Part shown: positions 42,311 to 52,154 of the stretch, piece by piece
Layout: every line of letters starts with the position of its first letter
Position numbering within the stretch: position 1 is the first letter of the stretch
NCBI RefSeq assembly: GCF_900104815.1
Contig: NZ_FNTD01000004.1
Span: 1,922,001-1,986,000, forward strand
Direction of reading: 5' to 3'
From: Streptomyces misionensis
GTDB taxonomy: Bacteria > Actinomycetota > Actinomycetes > Streptomycetales > Streptomycetaceae
Length of the DNA stretch: 64,000 nt
The notes under the pieces: model-generated
What the model was told of the DNA's origin: nothing
Databases searched by the model: none
What the model saw: the letters and a program-made list of their open reading frames with translations, nothing else
Position numbers and translations under genes: made by a program

Positions 42311-43465
42311 TCAGAACGCCGAGATCCCGGTCAGGGAACGGCCGATGAGGAGCTTCTGGATCTGGCTGGTGCCCTCGTAGAGGGTCATCACCCGGGCGTC
42401 GCGCAGGAGTTTGCCCACCGGGTACTCGTCGATGTAGCCGTAGCCGCCGAAGACCTGGAGCGCGTTGTTGGCGGCGCGGACGGCGGCCTCGGAGGCGAAC
42501 AGCTTGGCCTTGGAGGACTCCACGGCGAACGGCTCGCCCCGGTCGATCAGATCGGCGACCCGCCAGGTCAGCAGCCGGGCCGCGTCCACGTCCACGGCGA
42601 TGTCGCTGATCAGCTCCTGCACCAGCTGGTGCCGGGCGATCGGGCCGCCGAACTGCTCGCGCTCCCCCGCGTAGGCGACGGCCGCGTCCAGCGCGGCCTG
42701 GGCTATGCCGACACAGCCCGCCGCGACCGACATGCGCCCCTTGGCGAGCGCGGACATGGCCACCGAGAAGCCCTTGCCCTCCGGGCCGAGCATCGCGGAG
42801 GCGGGCACGCGCACGTCCTCCAGGACGAGTTCGGCGGTGGCCTGGCCGCGCAGGCCGAGCTTGCCGTGGATGGCGCGGCGGCTCAGACCGGGCGTGTCGG
42901 TGGGCACCAGGAAGGCGCTCACGCCCTTGTGGCCGGGGGCGTCGGTGGAGCGGGCGAAGAGCAGGACGACGTCCGCCCACGTCCCGTTGGTGATGAACAT
43001 CTTGGTGCCGTTGACGACGTACTCGTCCCCCTCGCGCACCGCCCGGGTGGTGAGGTTGCCCGCGTCGGAGCCGGTGCCGGGCTCGGTGAGGCCGAAGCAG
43101 CCGACGTACTCGCCCGCGGTCAGCCCCGGCAGCCAGCGCCGCTTCTGCTCCTCGTCCCCCCAGGCGGCGATCGTCTTGGCGACGAGGCCGAGGGAGACGG
43201 ACACGATGCCGCGCACCGAGGAGTCACCGCGGCCCAGTTCCTCGGTGACCAGGCAGTACGCGAGGTGGTCGCCGCCGGAGCCGCCGTACTCCTCCGGGAC
43301 GGTCAGCCCCAGGAAGCCGACGTCGCCGAGCTTCTTCACGATGCCCCGGTCGACCTCCTCGGCGCGGTCCCAGGCGACCACGTGCGGGGCGATCTCACGC
43401 GCCACGAAGTCCCGCGCGAGCCGCCGTACGGCGGCCTGCTCCTCGCTCAGCTCCAGGTTCACCAC
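42311..43465 (-). CDS. Acyl-CoA dehydrogenase
   Basis: 384 residues from GTG 43465 (VVNLELSEEQAAVRRL), with GGGGTGA upstream. FAD motifs CFGLTEPGTGSDAGN and NGTKMFITNGTWAD, and the catalytic Glu in TLYEGTSQIQ. Medium/short-chain or branched acyl-CoA oxidation. Divergent from a tetR gene with a strong operator candidate in between. Confidence 0.9.
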   Translation of the reverse strand: MVNLELSEEQAAVRRLARDFVAREIAPHVVAWDRAEEVDRGIVKKLGDVGFLGLTVPEEYGGSGGDHLAYCLVTEELGRGDSSVRGIVSVSLGLVAKTIAAWGDEEQKRRWLPGLTAGEYVGCFGLTEPGTGSDAGNLTTRAVREGDEYVVNGTKMFITNGTWADVVLLFARSTDAPGHKGVSAFLVPTDTPGLSRRAIHGKLGLRGQATAELVLEDVRVPASAMLGPEGKGFSVAMSALAKGRMSVAAGCVGIAQAALDAAVAYAGEREQFGGPIARHQLVQELISDIAVDVDAARLLTWRVADLIDRGEPFAVESSKAKLFASEAAVRAANNALQVFGGYGYIDEYPVGKLLRDARVMTLYEGTSQIQKLLIGRSLTGISAF

Positions 43466-43484
43466 GCGATCACCCCACACATTT

Positions 43485-43503
43485 AAATTAGCAGTGCTAG
43501 TTT
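43485..43503. promoter_or_regulatory. Candidate TetR operator between acyl-CoA dehydrogenase and tetR
   Basis: AAATTAGCAGTGCTAGTTT, a dyad with core TAGCA-G-TGCTA. Its complement AAACTAGCACTGCTAATTT agrees at 14 of 19 positions with AAACTAGCGGCGATAGTTT upstream of the ALDH operon (47488-47506). Confidence 0.6.
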
Positions 43504-43529
43504 ACAGCCGCAGCCCTACTATGTGCGCC

Positions 43530-44171
43530 ATGGCCCGACCGCGCAAGCCCCTGCTCAGCACCGACCGGATCGTCCAGACGGCCCGGGAGCTCGTGGACCG
43601 GGAGGGCCTGGCCGCCGTCTCCACCCGCCGGCTCGCCGCCGAACTCGGGGTGAGCGGGCCCTCGCTGTACAACCACTTCCGCACCAAGGACGAGATCCTG
43701 GAGGCGGTCGCCGACTCGGTGAGCGCGCTGGTCGACCTGTCGATGTTCGAGGACGGCCGCGCGTGGCGGACCGCGCTGCACGACTGGGCCGTCTCCTACC
43801 GGGCCGCCCTGCGCGCCCACCCCAACATCGTCCCGGTGCTCGCCCGCGGCCCCGGGCGCCGGCCGGCCGCGCTGCGGGTGGCCGACGCGGCGTACGGCGC
43901 GATGGTCGACGCGGGCTGGCCGCCGGCGCAGGCCACGTCCATCGGCGCGCTGATGCGGTACTTCATCATGGGCTCGGCGCTCGGCTCCTTCGCCGGCGGC
44001 TTCGTGGACGACGCCAGCGCGTACGACCCGGCCGACTACCCGCACCTCGGGCAGGCCCATCTGCTCGCCGAACAGCAGGAGAAGATCGACGAGCGGGCGT
44101 TCGAGACGGGGCTGACGGCGCTGCTGGACGGGCTGGCGCAGCAGTACGAGCTGATCCGGCAGGGCGCGTAG
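43530..44171 (+). CDS. TetR-family regulator (TetR_C-like)
   Basis: 213 residues from ATG 43530 (ATG 43521 also possible; neither has a ribosome site, so the mRNA may be leaderless). HTH: RELVDREGLAAVSTRRLAAE, LGVSGPSLYNHFRTKDEILE. Probably controls the divergent dehydrogenase and, through the shared site, the ALDH-ADH operon. Confidence 0.87.
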   Translation: MARPRKPLLSTDRIVQTARELVDREGLAAVSTRRLAAELGVSGPSLYNHFRTKDEILEAVADSVSALVDLSMFEDGRAWRTALHDWAVSYRAALRAHPNIVPVLARGPGRRPAALRVADAAYGAMVDAGWPPAQATSIGALMRYFIMGSALGSFAGGFVDDASAYDPADYPHLGQAHLLAEQQEKIDERAFETGLTALLDGLAQQYELIRQGA

Positions 44172-44221
44172 CCCGGACCCTTCGGCGCCGGCCGAAGGGT
44201 GCCCGGCGCATCCTTGACGGC

Positions 44222-44935
44222 ATGGGCAGGACGAAGGATCCCCGGGCGGCCGGGCTCGCGGCACTGGCCGCTCTGATCGCGGACGAGACACGGGCCGCGT
44301 GTCTGCTGGCGCTGCTGGACGGCCGGGCCTGGACGGCGGGCGAGCTGGCCCGGCACGCCGGGGTCGCCCCTTCCACGCTGAGCGAGCATCTGGGCAAGCT
44401 CGTCGCGGGCGGGCTGCTCGCGCAGGAGCGGCAGGGCCGGCACCGGTACGTACGGCTGGCCGACGCGCGGGTGGCGACGCTGGTCGAGGACCTCGCGGCG
44501 CAGCTGCCCCCGGCGCAGGGGCGGCCCGTGCGCACCCTGCGCGAGGCGAGCGCCGGGTCCGCGATGGCGCGGGGCCGTACCTGTTACGACCATCTCGCCG
44601 GGCGGCTCGGCATCACGCTCACGGACGCGCTGACCACGCGGGGACTGCTGCGGCAGGACACGGGTTTCGCGCTGACGGAGGCGGGGCTGGCGTGGTTCGC
44701 CGCCGCGGGCATCCCGCTGGACGGCGGCGGGCGCCGCCCGCTGGCCCGGGCCTGCCTCGACTGGACCGAGCGCCGGCCCCACCTGGCGGGGGTGGCGGGG
44801 GCGGCGCTGTGCCGGCACGCGCTGCAGGCGGGGTGGTGCGAGCGGATCGGGAGCGAGCGGGCGGTCCGGGTGACGGGGACCGGCGAGCGCGAACTGTCCG
44901 CGCTGCTCGGCGTCCCGGCGGACGCGCTGCGCTGA
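44222..44935 (+). CDS. ArsR-family winged-helix regulator
   Basis: 237 residues, longer than classical ArsR. N-terminal HTH (LLDGRAWTAGELARHAGVAP, STLSEHLGKLVAGGLL, RHRYVRLAD) plus a C-terminal extension with several Cys and Trp (CLDWTERRPHLAGVAGAALC). No ArsR metal motif ELCVCDL is present, so it senses something else. Follows tetR by 50 nt. Confidence 0.83.
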   Translation: MGRTKDPRAAGLAALAALIADETRAACLLALLDGRAWTAGELARHAGVAPSTLSEHLGKLVAGGLLAQERQGRHRYVRLADARVATLVEDLAAQLPPAQGRPVRTLREASAGSAMARGRTCYDHLAGRLGITLTDALTTRGLLRQDTGFALTEAGLAWFAAAGIPLDGGGRRPLARACLDWTERRPHLAGVAGAALCRHALQAGWCERIGSERAVRVTGTGERELSALLGVPADALR

Positions 44936-44958
44936 CTCCCGTACGCCGCCCGCGCCGG

Positions 44959-46041
44959 TCAGAACACGACCAGCGCCCGGCCGCCCTTGCCCACCCGCAT
45001 GTTCTCGAAGGCCGCCGGGATGTCCTCCAGGCCGATCCGCTCGGTGACCAGGGCCGACAGGTCCAGCCGGCCCGCACGGACGTGGTCCGCGAGGACCGGG
45101 AGGTCACGGGCCGGATCGCTGTTGCCGTAGACGCAGCCGGAGAGCGTGCGGCCCCAGTGGAAGAGTTCCAGGGCGTTGAAGGTGACCTGCTGGTCCTTGC
45201 CGCCGATGCCGACGACCGTCGTGCGGCCGCCCCGCCGGGTGGACTCCCAGGCCGCGCGGATGCTGACCGCGCGCCCGGCGCACTCGATGGCGACGTCCAC
45301 GCCCTGGTCGCCGGTGAGCGCGCGGATCTCGCGCGGGGTGGCGGCCGAGGCGAGGACGTAGTCGGTGGCGCCGGCCGCGCGGGCCAGGGCTTCCTTCTCG
45401 GGGGTGACGTCGACGGCGACGATCCGGGCCGCGCCCGCGATCCGCGCCGACTGGAGGGTGGCGAGCCCCACCCCGCCCGCGCCGAACACGGCGACGGTCT
45501 CACCGGGGCGGACCCGGGCGCTGTGGTGGACGGCGCCGTACCCGGTGAGCACGGCGCAGCCGAGGAGCGCGGCGTCCGTCAGCGGCACGCCCTCGGGCAG
45601 GGGCAGCACGGCCCCCGCCGGGACGACGGTCTCCTCGGCGAACGCGGCCACGGTGAGGCCGGGATGCAGCTCGGTGCCGGCGGCGGTGCGGGCGTACACC
45701 TCGGCGGAGCCGTTGAGGGCGTTGGCGCACAGCCAGACCTCGCCGAGCCCGCAGGCGTGGCATTCTCCGCAGGACGGCGCCCAGTTGAGGACGACGGGCG
45801 CGCCGGGCGAGACATGGGTGACGCCCTCGCCCACGGCGACCACCGTGCCCGCGCCCTCGTGCCCGAGGACCGCGGGGACCGGCACGCGCATCACGCCGTC
45901 GGCCAGGGACAGGTCGGAGTGGCACACCCCGGCGGCCGCGAGGCGGACCCGGACCTGGCCGGGGCCCGGGTCGGGCAGCTCGATGCCGGTTATCTCCAGG
46001 GGCGCGCCGACGGCGGGCAGGACAGCGGCTCGTACGGCCAT
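44959..46041 (-). CDS. Zinc-dependent alcohol dehydrogenase
   Basis: 360 residues. Catalytic zinc Cys in GVCHSD and GHEGAG; structural zinc cysteines in CGECHACGLGEVWLC; Rossmann motif GAGGVGLA. MDR family with NAD-type sequence (VAVDVTPEKEALA). Second gene after the ALDH (15 nt), so alcohol to aldehyde to acid oxidation is likely. Confidence 0.9.
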   Translation of the reverse strand: MAVRAAVLPAVGAPLEITGIELPDPGPGQVRVRLAAAGVCHSDLSLADGVMRVPVPAVLGHEGAGTVVAVGEGVTHVSPGAPVVLNWAPSCGECHACGLGEVWLCANALNGSAEVYARTAAGTELHPGLTVAAFAEETVVPAGAVLPLPEGVPLTDAALLGCAVLTGYGAVHHSARVRPGETVAVFGAGGVGLATLQSARIAGAARIVAVDVTPEKEALARAAGATDYVLASAATPREIRALTGDQGVDVAIECAGRAVSIRAAWESTRRGGRTTVVGIGGKDQQVTFNALELFHWGRTLSGCVYGNSDPARDLPVLADHVRAGRLDLSALVTERIGLEDIPAAFENMRVGKGGRALVVF

Positions 46042-46056
46042 GGCGGGTGAACTCCC

Positions 46057-47448
46057 TCAGAACTGGAAGGACTTGGTCTGGAGGTACTCGTCGAGGCCGT
46101 GACTGCCGAGTTCCCGGCCGACCCCGGACTGCTTGTAACCGCCGAACGGGGCCAGCGGGTTGAACCGGCCGCCGTTGATGTCGACCTGCCCGGTCTCCAT
46201 CCGCCGGGCGAAGGCCACCGCCTCGGCCTCGTCGCCCGCCCAGACGGCACCGGCCAGACCGTACACCGTGCCGTTGGCGATGCGCAGGGCGTCCTCCTCG
46301 TCGGTGTAGGGCAGGACGCAGAGCACCGGGCCGAAGATCTCCTCCTGGGCGATCGTCATCTCCGGTGTGACGTCGGCGAAGACGGTCGGGCTGACGAAGT
46401 AGCCCTTGTCGCGGGGGGACTCGGGGCCGCCGACGACCAGCCGGGCACCCTCGGCGACGCCCTTCTCGATGTAACCGCGCACCCGGTCGCGCTGCCTGGC
46501 GCTGACCACCGGCCCGATGCGGTCGCCGTACTTGGCGGCGGCGGCCCCGGCCAGCTCGACGGCCTGCGCGTAGCGGTCGCGGTGGACCAGCATCCGGGTC
46601 CACGCGCTGCACGTCTGGCCGGAGTTGTTCATGACGTTGGCGACGCCGACGTTCACCGCCCTGGCGAGGTCGGCGCTCGGCAGGATCACATTGGCGGACT
46701 TGCCGCCGAGTTCGAGGGCGACCCGCTTCACCGCCCCGCCGGCCAGCGCGCCGATCCGGCGGCCGACCGCGGTGGAGCCGGTGAAGGAGACGAGGTCCAC
46801 GTCCGGGTGCTCGGCGAGCGCCTGCCCGGCGACCGGCCCGAGGCCGGTGACCAGGTTGAACACGCCCGCGGGCACGCCCGATTCGTGCACCGCCTCGGCG
46901 AACAGCTGGGCGGTGAGCGGGGTGTCCTCGGCGGGCTTGAGGACCACGGTGCAGCCCGCGGCGAGCGCCGGGGCGACCTTGGCGACGATCTGGTGGAGCG
47001 GGTAGTTCCAGGGGGTGATCGCGCCGACCACGCCGACGGGCTCGTGCAGGACGGTGGAGTTGCCGACCTTCTCCTCGAAGGGGCGGCTCGCGGCCAGTTC
47101 GGCGTAGGACCCGGCGACCGCGATGGGCACGCCCGCGTGCACCGCCTGCGAGAAGGCGAGCGGCGCGCCGAGTTCGGCGGTGACCGTCTCGGCGATCTCG
47201 TCCTTGCGGGCCGCCAGGACGTCCCGCAGGGCGGACAGCCGGGCCGCGCGCTCGGCGGGCGGGGTGGCGGCCCAGCCGGGCAGGGCGGCGCGGGCCGCGC
47301 GCACGGCGGTGTCCACATCCGCGGCGCCGGCGGCCGGGACCCGGGCGATGACCTGCTCGTCGGCGGGATTCACGACCTCGATCACGTCGTCCGGGTGCCC
47401 GGCGGGGCGCCATGCTCCGTCGATGTAGAGACCGTCGTGTGCCTTCAT
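46057..47448 (-). CDS. Aldehyde dehydrogenase
   Basis: 463 residues from ATG 47448 with GGAGGA 6 nt upstream. NAD block [28 protein letters not shown]; catalytic Glu in [10 protein letters not shown] and nucleophile Cys in [10 protein letters not shown]. Oxidises an aldehyde to the acid. First gene of a two-gene operon with the ADH; a TetR-type operator lies 40 bp upstream. Confidence 0.92.
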   Translation of the reverse strand: MKAHDGLYIDGAWRPAGHPDDVIEVVNPADEQVIARVPAAGAADVDTAVRAARAALPGWAATPPAERAARLSALRDVLAARKDEIAETVTAELGAPLAFSQAVHAGVPIAVAGSYAELAASRPFEEKVGNSTVLHEPVGVVGAITPWNYPLHQIVAKVAPALAAGCTVVLKPAEDTPLTAQLFAEAVHESGVPAGVFNLVTGLGPVAGQALAEHPDVDLVSFTGSTAVGRRIGALAGGAVKRVALELGGKSANVILPSADLARAVNVGVANVMNNSGQTCSAWTRMLVHRDRYAQAVELAGAAAAKYGDRIGPVVSARQRDRVRGYIEKGVAEGARLVVGGPESPRDKGYFVSPTVFADVTPEMTIAQEEIFGPVLCVLPYTDEEDALRIANGTVYGLAGAVWAGDEAEAVAFARRMETGQVDINGGRFNPLAPFGGYKQSGVGRELGSHGLDEYLQTKSFQF

Positions 47449-47487
47449 ACCGCTTCCTCCCGGCGTTCGCCCCACTGGACCCCGCCC

Positions 47488-47506
47488 AAACTAGCGGCGA
47501 TAGTTT
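47488..47506. promoter_or_regulatory. Candidate TetR operator of the ALDH-ADH operon
   Basis: AAACTAGCGGCGATAGTTT: perfect 6-bp inverted repeat AAACTA/TAGTTT with 7-nt centre. Matches the site next to tetR at 43485-43503. Confidence 0.6.
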
Positions 47507-47536
47507 TCCGGCGCCAGACACGCACCGGGGCGGGCC

Positions 47537-48199
47537 TCACCGGGTCGCGGTGAGGTGGGCGAACACCACCACGTTGCTCGTGTAGCCGGTACGCCTGCTG
47601 TACAGGCCCCCGCAGGTGAGCACGCGCAACTCGGGGCGGCGGGAGCGGCCGTACACCTCCTTGTCGGGGAAGCCGGACTTGTCGAAGACCTGCACCCGGT
47701 CGACGGTGTAGACGGCGGTGCGGCCGTCCGCGCGCCGGGCCTCGATCTGCTTGCCGGGTCCGATCTGCGGGAGGGCGGCGAAGACCGCCGGCCCGGTCGG
47801 GGTGTCGCGGTGGCCGACGGCGATCGCGGTGCCCGCCTCGCCCGGGGTGGCGCCGCCCTCGTACCAGCCGACGGCCTTCGGCCGGTCGAAGGGCGGTGTC
47901 TCCAGCTGCCGGTCGCGGTCGAGCCGCACCCCGGTGACCGGGGCGTCGATGCCGAGGGAGGGGATGCGCACGGAGGTGGGCCGGGACCGGGGCAGCGGGC
48001 GGGCGGTGTCCGGCGCGCCCCGCCCGTCGGCGCCGGCCGGTCGCGCCCCCGCGGCCGCGGCGCCCGTGCGGTCCGGGGCGCCGTCGTCCCCGCACCGGCC
48101 GATCAGCGTCACCAGGACGGCCGTGAGCACGACCGTCCTGGTGAGGCGGTAGGCGCGGGTCCGGTACCAGGGCCTGCGTCGGCGCCTACGCCGCGCCAT
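47537..48199 (-). CDS. Class F sortase
   Basis: 220 residues. Basic N-terminus and one membrane helix (TRTVVLTAVLVTLIG), then the sortase barrel: VRIPSLGIDAPVTGV, catalytic His in AVGHRDT, nucleophile Cys in LRVLTCGG, Arg in SRRTGY. Transpeptidase that fixes proteins to the wall or membrane. Overlaps the upstream surface-protein gene by 14 nt. Confidence 0.9.
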   Translation of the reverse strand: MARRRRRRRPWYRTRAYRLTRTVVLTAVLVTLIGRCGDDGAPDRTGAAAAGARPAGADGRGAPDTARPLPRSRPTSVRIPSLGIDAPVTGVRLDRDRQLETPPFDRPKAVGWYEGGATPGEAGTAIAVGHRDTPTGPAVFAALPQIGPGKQIEARRADGRTAVYTVDRVQVFDKSGFPDKEVYGRSRRPELRVLTCGGLYSRRTGYTSNVVVFAHLTATR

Positions 48200-48854
48200 G
48201 GGGCCGCCGGCGGTTCAGCCGGAAGTACACGACGGAGCCCACCGCGACCAGGCCGACCGCGGCGGCGGCGCCGACCGGGGAGAACGCGGCCGCGGTGTCG
48301 ATGAGACCGCCGCCACCGGCGTGCACCCCGCCCTGCGGGCCGCTGTGGTCGCCGCCGCCCTGGCCCCAGGAGGCGTCGTTGTGCTGCTGTTGCTGCGGGT
48401 GGTCCTCGATCTGGCCGGGCGCGCCCGGGGCGCCGTTCTCGTGGCAGTTGACCCGGAAGACCTTCTCCTTGAGCGCGCCGGCCACGGCCCAGGTGATCCG
48501 GTACTGGCCGTCGGCGAGGCCCAGCGGGTCGGTGTGCCCGGCGCCGCCGGCGAGCTGGATGGTGCCGGTGACGGTGGCGGCCGTGGGCAGCGGGGGCTGG
48601 GGGGTGATGGTGTAGGCGATGACGGGGAGCACGTCGAAGTTGACCGCGTCGAGGTAGAACCTGCACACGGTCGGGTCGTCCTTCGAGACGCCGAAGGGGG
48701 TGCCGACTCGGTGGACTCTGATGTCGCCGTTCTCTCCCTGGGCCATGGCGGTCGGTGCCGCCACCCACGACGCGCCCGCCGCGGCGAGTGCGGTCAGGAC
48801 GACGGTGGCACCGGCGCGGGTACCGGCGGTGCGTGGGAATGTACGGGTGGGCAT
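48186..48854 (-). CDS. Secreted surface protein paired with the sortase
   Basis: 222 residues from ATG 48854 (GGAGGA 7 nt upstream). Signal peptide to about residue 40 ([10 protein letters not shown]), a beta-rich domain with two Cys ([21 protein letters not shown]), a Gln/Gly/His linker, one membrane helix and the basic tail [11 protein letters not shown]. The layout is that of a sortase substrate but no LPxTG or LAxTG is visible before the helix (LIDTAAA is the nearest). Function unknown. Confidence 0.75.
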   Translation of the reverse strand: MPTRTFPRTAGTRAGATVVLTALAAAGASWVAAPTAMAQGENGDIRVHRVGTPFGVSKDDPTVCRFYLDAVNFDVLPVIAYTITPQPPLPTAATVTGTIQLAGGAGHTDPLGLADGQYRITWAVAGALKEKVFRVNCHENGAPGAPGQIEDHPQQQQHNDASWGQGGGDHSGPQGGVHAGGGGLIDTAAAFSPVGAAAAVGLVAVGSVVYFRLNRRRPHGAA

Positions 48855-49329
48855 GCGCATTTCCTCCGAGTCAGACGATTTTCATACAAATCGATCTCGT
48901 CTGGACTCTGCCCAATGCACTCGGCGGCCGACGGCAGCGGCGCCCGGCGCGCCGCCAGATATCCCCCTGGCGGCGCAACGCGCCCGTCGGCGCCCTCGCC
49001 GGGAGGCCGACGGCGGCGCGACGGGAACGCCGCCGGGGACCGCGCCGCGCCAACGGCGGGTCGAGGAGACCGCCGTCGCACGGTCGCCCGGTGTCGGCGC
49101 CGGGGCGGTGACGACGCGCGCCGAGCGGGTGCCGGGACGGCCGCGGCGCCGGCCGTACCCGCTCACCACACCGTGCGCGACCGCGACGGGGGCGCCCCCT
49201 CGCGCCGACGAGGGCCGGGCGGCAACTCCGGTTCCCGGGCGCGGGCTTGCGCGGCCACGGGAAGGCACGGGCGCCGTGGCCCGACCCCGCCGGCCGGCCG
49301 GCGTGGCGGTGGGCTCCCGTGCGCGCCCC
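48855..49329. other. Intergenic region, 475 bp, with strong hairpin
   Basis: Between the sortase operon and a tetR gene on the same strand. It holds a dyad GATTT-N6-AAATC (48877-48892) in an AT-rich patch just upstream of the surface-protein gene, and a perfect 10-bp hairpin GCGCCGCCAG/CTGGCGGCGC (48949-48976, 8-nt loop). A palindrome-rich GC run near 49285-49305 may terminate tetR. I see no gene here. Confidence 0.5.
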
Positions 49330-49947
49330 TCAGTCGAGCAACCGCCCGAGATAGGCCCGCAGCAGCTCGCGCGTCTCGTGGATGATCGCCTCGTCGCCCT
49401 CCGGGTCGAGCCGGAAGGCCAGTTGGACGAGGCTGTCCGCGCTCTCCACGGCGACCAGGAAGGCCCGGCGCAGTTCGTCGTCGGGGGTGCGGTCGAGATA
49501 GCCGGCCAGCAGTTCCGAAAGCCGGTCCGCGACCCGGCTGTTGGGCTCGGTCTGGCGGGCGCCGACCGGGATCTGGTTGCCGAAGTCGACCAGGGAGAAG
49601 CCGGGCGCGGTGCGCTTCATCGCCAGGTACTCGTCCAGGACGGCGTCCATCGCCACGCGCCAGTCCCCCGCCCCGGCCCGCTCCAGCCGCCCCGTGACGT
49701 GCTCGATGAACAGTTCCAGGTTGCGCTGGGCCAGGGCGTCGGCCATCTGCCGCTTGTTGCCGAAGAACCGGTAGACGGAGCCGATGGGCACGCCCGCGCG
49801 CACCGCGACGGCACGGGTGCTCAGGCCGTCGTAGCCCACTTCGTCGAGGAGTTCGGCGCAGGCGTCGAGGATCCTGGCCAGCCGTTCGGCGCTGCGCCGC
49901 TGGACGGGGGCGCGGCGGAGCGAGGTCGCGTGGGGCACGGGCTTCAT
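49330..49947 (-). CDS. TetR-family regulator
   Basis: 205 residues ([20 protein letters not shown]). [43 protein letters not shown]. Follows the lipoprotein gene on the same strand by 84 nt. Target not obvious. Confidence 0.87.
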   Translation of the reverse strand: MKPVPHATSLRRAPVQRRSAERLARILDACAELLDEVGYDGLSTRAVAVRAGVPIGSVYRFFGNKRQMADALAQRNLELFIEHVTGRLERAGAGDWRVAMDAVLDEYLAMKRTAPGFSLVDFGNQIPVGARQTEPNSRVADRLSELLAGYLDRTPDDELRRAFLVAVESADSLVQLAFRLDPEGDEAIIHETRELLRAYLGRLLD

Positions 49948-50031
49948 GATGCCTTTCCGCCGGGGTCCGGTGAACCTCGTCCCAGGGTACGGAGAAGCGC
50001 TCCGGTGCCACTCGGCCGCGGACCCGGGCGC

Positions 50032-50604
50032 TCAGCCGCCGGTCACCGGGGCCGTGTTCGCGGTGGACGGCCGGGGCGGGGCCGGCGCCCGGGTGTCCGA
50101 CACCGTTATGTCGGCGGTGCTCTGGACCGGCTCGCCGTGCACGGCCCACACCGTGCCGTCGTCGGCGTACAGCCGGGCCGTGACGTGGTGCGTGCCGTGC
50201 GGCACGAGCCGGGCGGGCAGGCGGTAGCGGGGGGCGCGCAGCCGGGCGACGCGCCGGCCGTCCACGAAGAGGCAGGCGAGCCCGCGTCCGGTCACCGCGG
50301 TGGGCCGCGCGCCGGGGGTGGAGACCCGGAAGTGGCGGAAGGTCAGGCGTACGTCCCAGCCGTCGGCGGAGTCCGGGGTGACCTCCACGGCGACCTTGGG
50401 GGCGTCCTTGCCGCCGGCCTCGCGCAGATGGCGGCCCGCGTCGTCGGTGCCGGACAGCACCTTGCCGACCGGCGAGGGCGACACCGCCTCCCCGCTCGTC
50501 CCGCCCGCGTGCGCCGTGCCGCCCCCCGCGCAGCCCGCCGTTGCGAACACGAGGCCCACCGCGAGCGCGGCGAGCCGTCTCCGGGTCCCCTTCGTCCACG
50601 ACAT
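50032..50604 (-). CDS. Putative lipoprotein
   Basis: 190 residues from ATG 50604. Basic N-terminus, hydrophobic stretch and lipobox-like VFATAGC (Cys25, Thr rather than Leu at -3). The rest is a beta-rich extracellular domain ([40 protein letters not shown]) with a Pro/Thr end. Function unknown. Divergent from hmgA. Confidence 0.72.
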   Translation of the reverse strand: MSWTKGTRRRLAALAVGLVFATAGCAGGGTAHAGGTSGEAVSPSPVGKVLSGTDDAGRHLREAGGKDAPKVAVEVTPDSADGWDVRLTFRHFRVSTPGARPTAVTGRGLACLFVDGRRVARLRAPRYRLPARLVPHGTHHVTARLYADDGTVWAVHGEPVQSTADITVSDTRAPAPPRPSTANTAPVTGG

Positions 50605-50733
50605 GCCCGGAGCGTAGAACACCGGGGCCCGGCCGGGAATCCGTCCGAGGTCTGGTTCCCCGCGCACGACGGAGGGACGAGGGCACGGATCGGGGAGCGA
50701 AGACGGCCCGCCCCCTTGCGCGGCACCCCGCGT

Positions 50734-50757
50734 ATTCCTACGGTATGGCATAGGAAT
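50734..50757. promoter_or_regulatory. Inverted repeat upstream of hmgA
   Basis: ATTCCTA-N10-TAGGAAT, a perfect 7-bp dyad ending 42 bp before the hmgA ATG. Strong candidate operator for a regulator of tyrosine breakdown; the GntR gene just downstream of hmgA is one candidate. Confidence 0.55.
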
Positions 50758-50799
50758 GAGTGGGTGCACTCAGTGGCGCGAAGGAGCGTGGGGGCGATC

Positions 50800-52110
50800 A
50801 TGAGCGGGGACGCGCGGAAGACGGCCGAGGGACTGTCGTACCTGACCGGGTTCGGCAACGAGCACGCCTCGGAGGCGGTGCCGGGCGCGCTGCCCGAGGG
50901 TCGCAACGCGCCGCAGCGCGCACCGCTCGGCCTGTACGCGGAGCAGCTCAGCGGATCGGCGTTCACCGAGCCGCGTGCCCACAACCGCCGCTCGTGGCTG
51001 TACCGGATCCGCCCCTCGGCCGCGCACCCGGCGTTCACCCGGACCGCCAACGGGTCGATCCGCACGGCGCCGTTCACCGAGACCGTGCCCGACCCCAACC
51101 GGCTGCGCTGGAACCCGCTGCCGGCGCCCGCCGCCGGGACCGACTTCCTCGCGGGCCTGTGGACGCTCGGCGGCAACGGCGACGCGACCCAGCGCACGGG
51201 CATGGCCGTGCACCTGTACCACGCCGACACCTCCATGGAGCGCGTCTTCTCCGACGCCGACGGGGAGTTGCTGATCGTGCCCGAGCACGGCGGGCTGCTG
51301 CTGCACACGGAGTTCGGGCGGCTGCACGTGGAGCCCGCGCACGTGGCGCTGGTCCCGCGCGGGGTGCGCTTCCGGGTGGAACTGCTGGACGACTCCGCGC
51401 GCGGTTACGTCTGCGAGAACTACGGCGCCCCGTTCCGGTTGCCCGACCTCGGCCCGATCGGCGCCAACGGCCTCGCCAACGCACGGGACTTCCGCGCACC
51501 GGTCGCCGCGTACGAGGAGACCGAGGGCCCGGTGGAGGTGGTGAACAAGTTCTGCGGCAACCTCTGGACGGCGACGTACGACCACTCGCCGCTCGACGTG
51601 GTGGCGTGGCACGGCAACCACGTGCCGTACGTCTACGACCTGCGCCGCTTCAATGTGCTCGGCACCATCTCCTACGACCACCCGGACCCCTCCATCTTCA
51701 CGGTCCTGACCTCCCCCTCGGACACCCCCGGCCTGGCCGGCGTCGACTTCGTCGTCTTCGCGCCGCGCTGGCTGGTGGGCGAGGACACCTTCCGGCCGCC
51801 GTACTTCCACCGGAACGTGATGAGCGAGTACATGGGCCTGATCGAGGGCGCCTACGACGCGAAGGCGGAGGGCTTCGTGCCGGGCGGCGGCTCGCTGCAC
51901 AACATGATGTCGGCGCACGGCCCGGACCGGGAGACGTTCGACAAGGCCAGCGCGGCCGAGCTGAAGCCGCAGAAGATCGACGACGGCCTCGCCTTCATGT
52001 TCGAGACCCGCTGGCCGGTGACGCTCACGCCGCACGCGGCCCGCGCCGACCACCTCCAGCGGCGCTACGACGACGTGTGGCACGGCCTGGAGCGCAACTT
52101 CCGCGCGTGA
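50800..52110 (+). CDS. hmgA: Homogentisate 1,2-dioxygenase
   Basis: 436 residues from ATG 50800. Starts [20 protein letters not shown] as in all HmgA. Iron ligands are in [12 protein letters not shown] (His, Glu) and [12 protein letters not shown] (His). Opens the homogentisate ring to maleylacetoacetate in tyrosine/phenylalanine catabolism. The fumarylacetoacetase and isomerase genes are not in this window. Confidence 0.95.
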   Translation: MSGDARKTAEGLSYLTGFGNEHASEAVPGALPEGRNAPQRAPLGLYAEQLSGSAFTEPRAHNRRSWLYRIRPSAAHPAFTRTANGSIRTAPFTETVPDPNRLRWNPLPAPAAGTDFLAGLWTLGGNGDATQRTGMAVHLYHADTSMERVFSDADGELLIVPEHGGLLLHTEFGRLHVEPAHVALVPRGVRFRVELLDDSARGYVCENYGAPFRLPDLGPIGANGLANARDFRAPVAAYEETEGPVEVVNKFCGNLWTATYDHSPLDVVAWHGNHVPYVYDLRRFNVLGTISYDHPDPSIFTVLTSPSDTPGLAGVDFVVFAPRWLVGEDTFRPPYFHRNVMSEYMGLIEGAYDAKAEGFVPGGGSLHNMMSAHGPDRETFDKASAAELKPQKIDDGLAFMFETRWPVTLTPHAARADHLQRRYDDVWHGLERNFRA

Positions 52111-52154
52111 CACGCGTGTTGCGCCCGTTGCTCCCGAACGGTACGGATATCAGC

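Noticed and set aside
48855..49329. Small genes in the gap between tetR and the sortase operon
   Set aside because: Frames are Arg/Pro/Ala-rich in several phases at once and lack ribosome sites; no family recognised.
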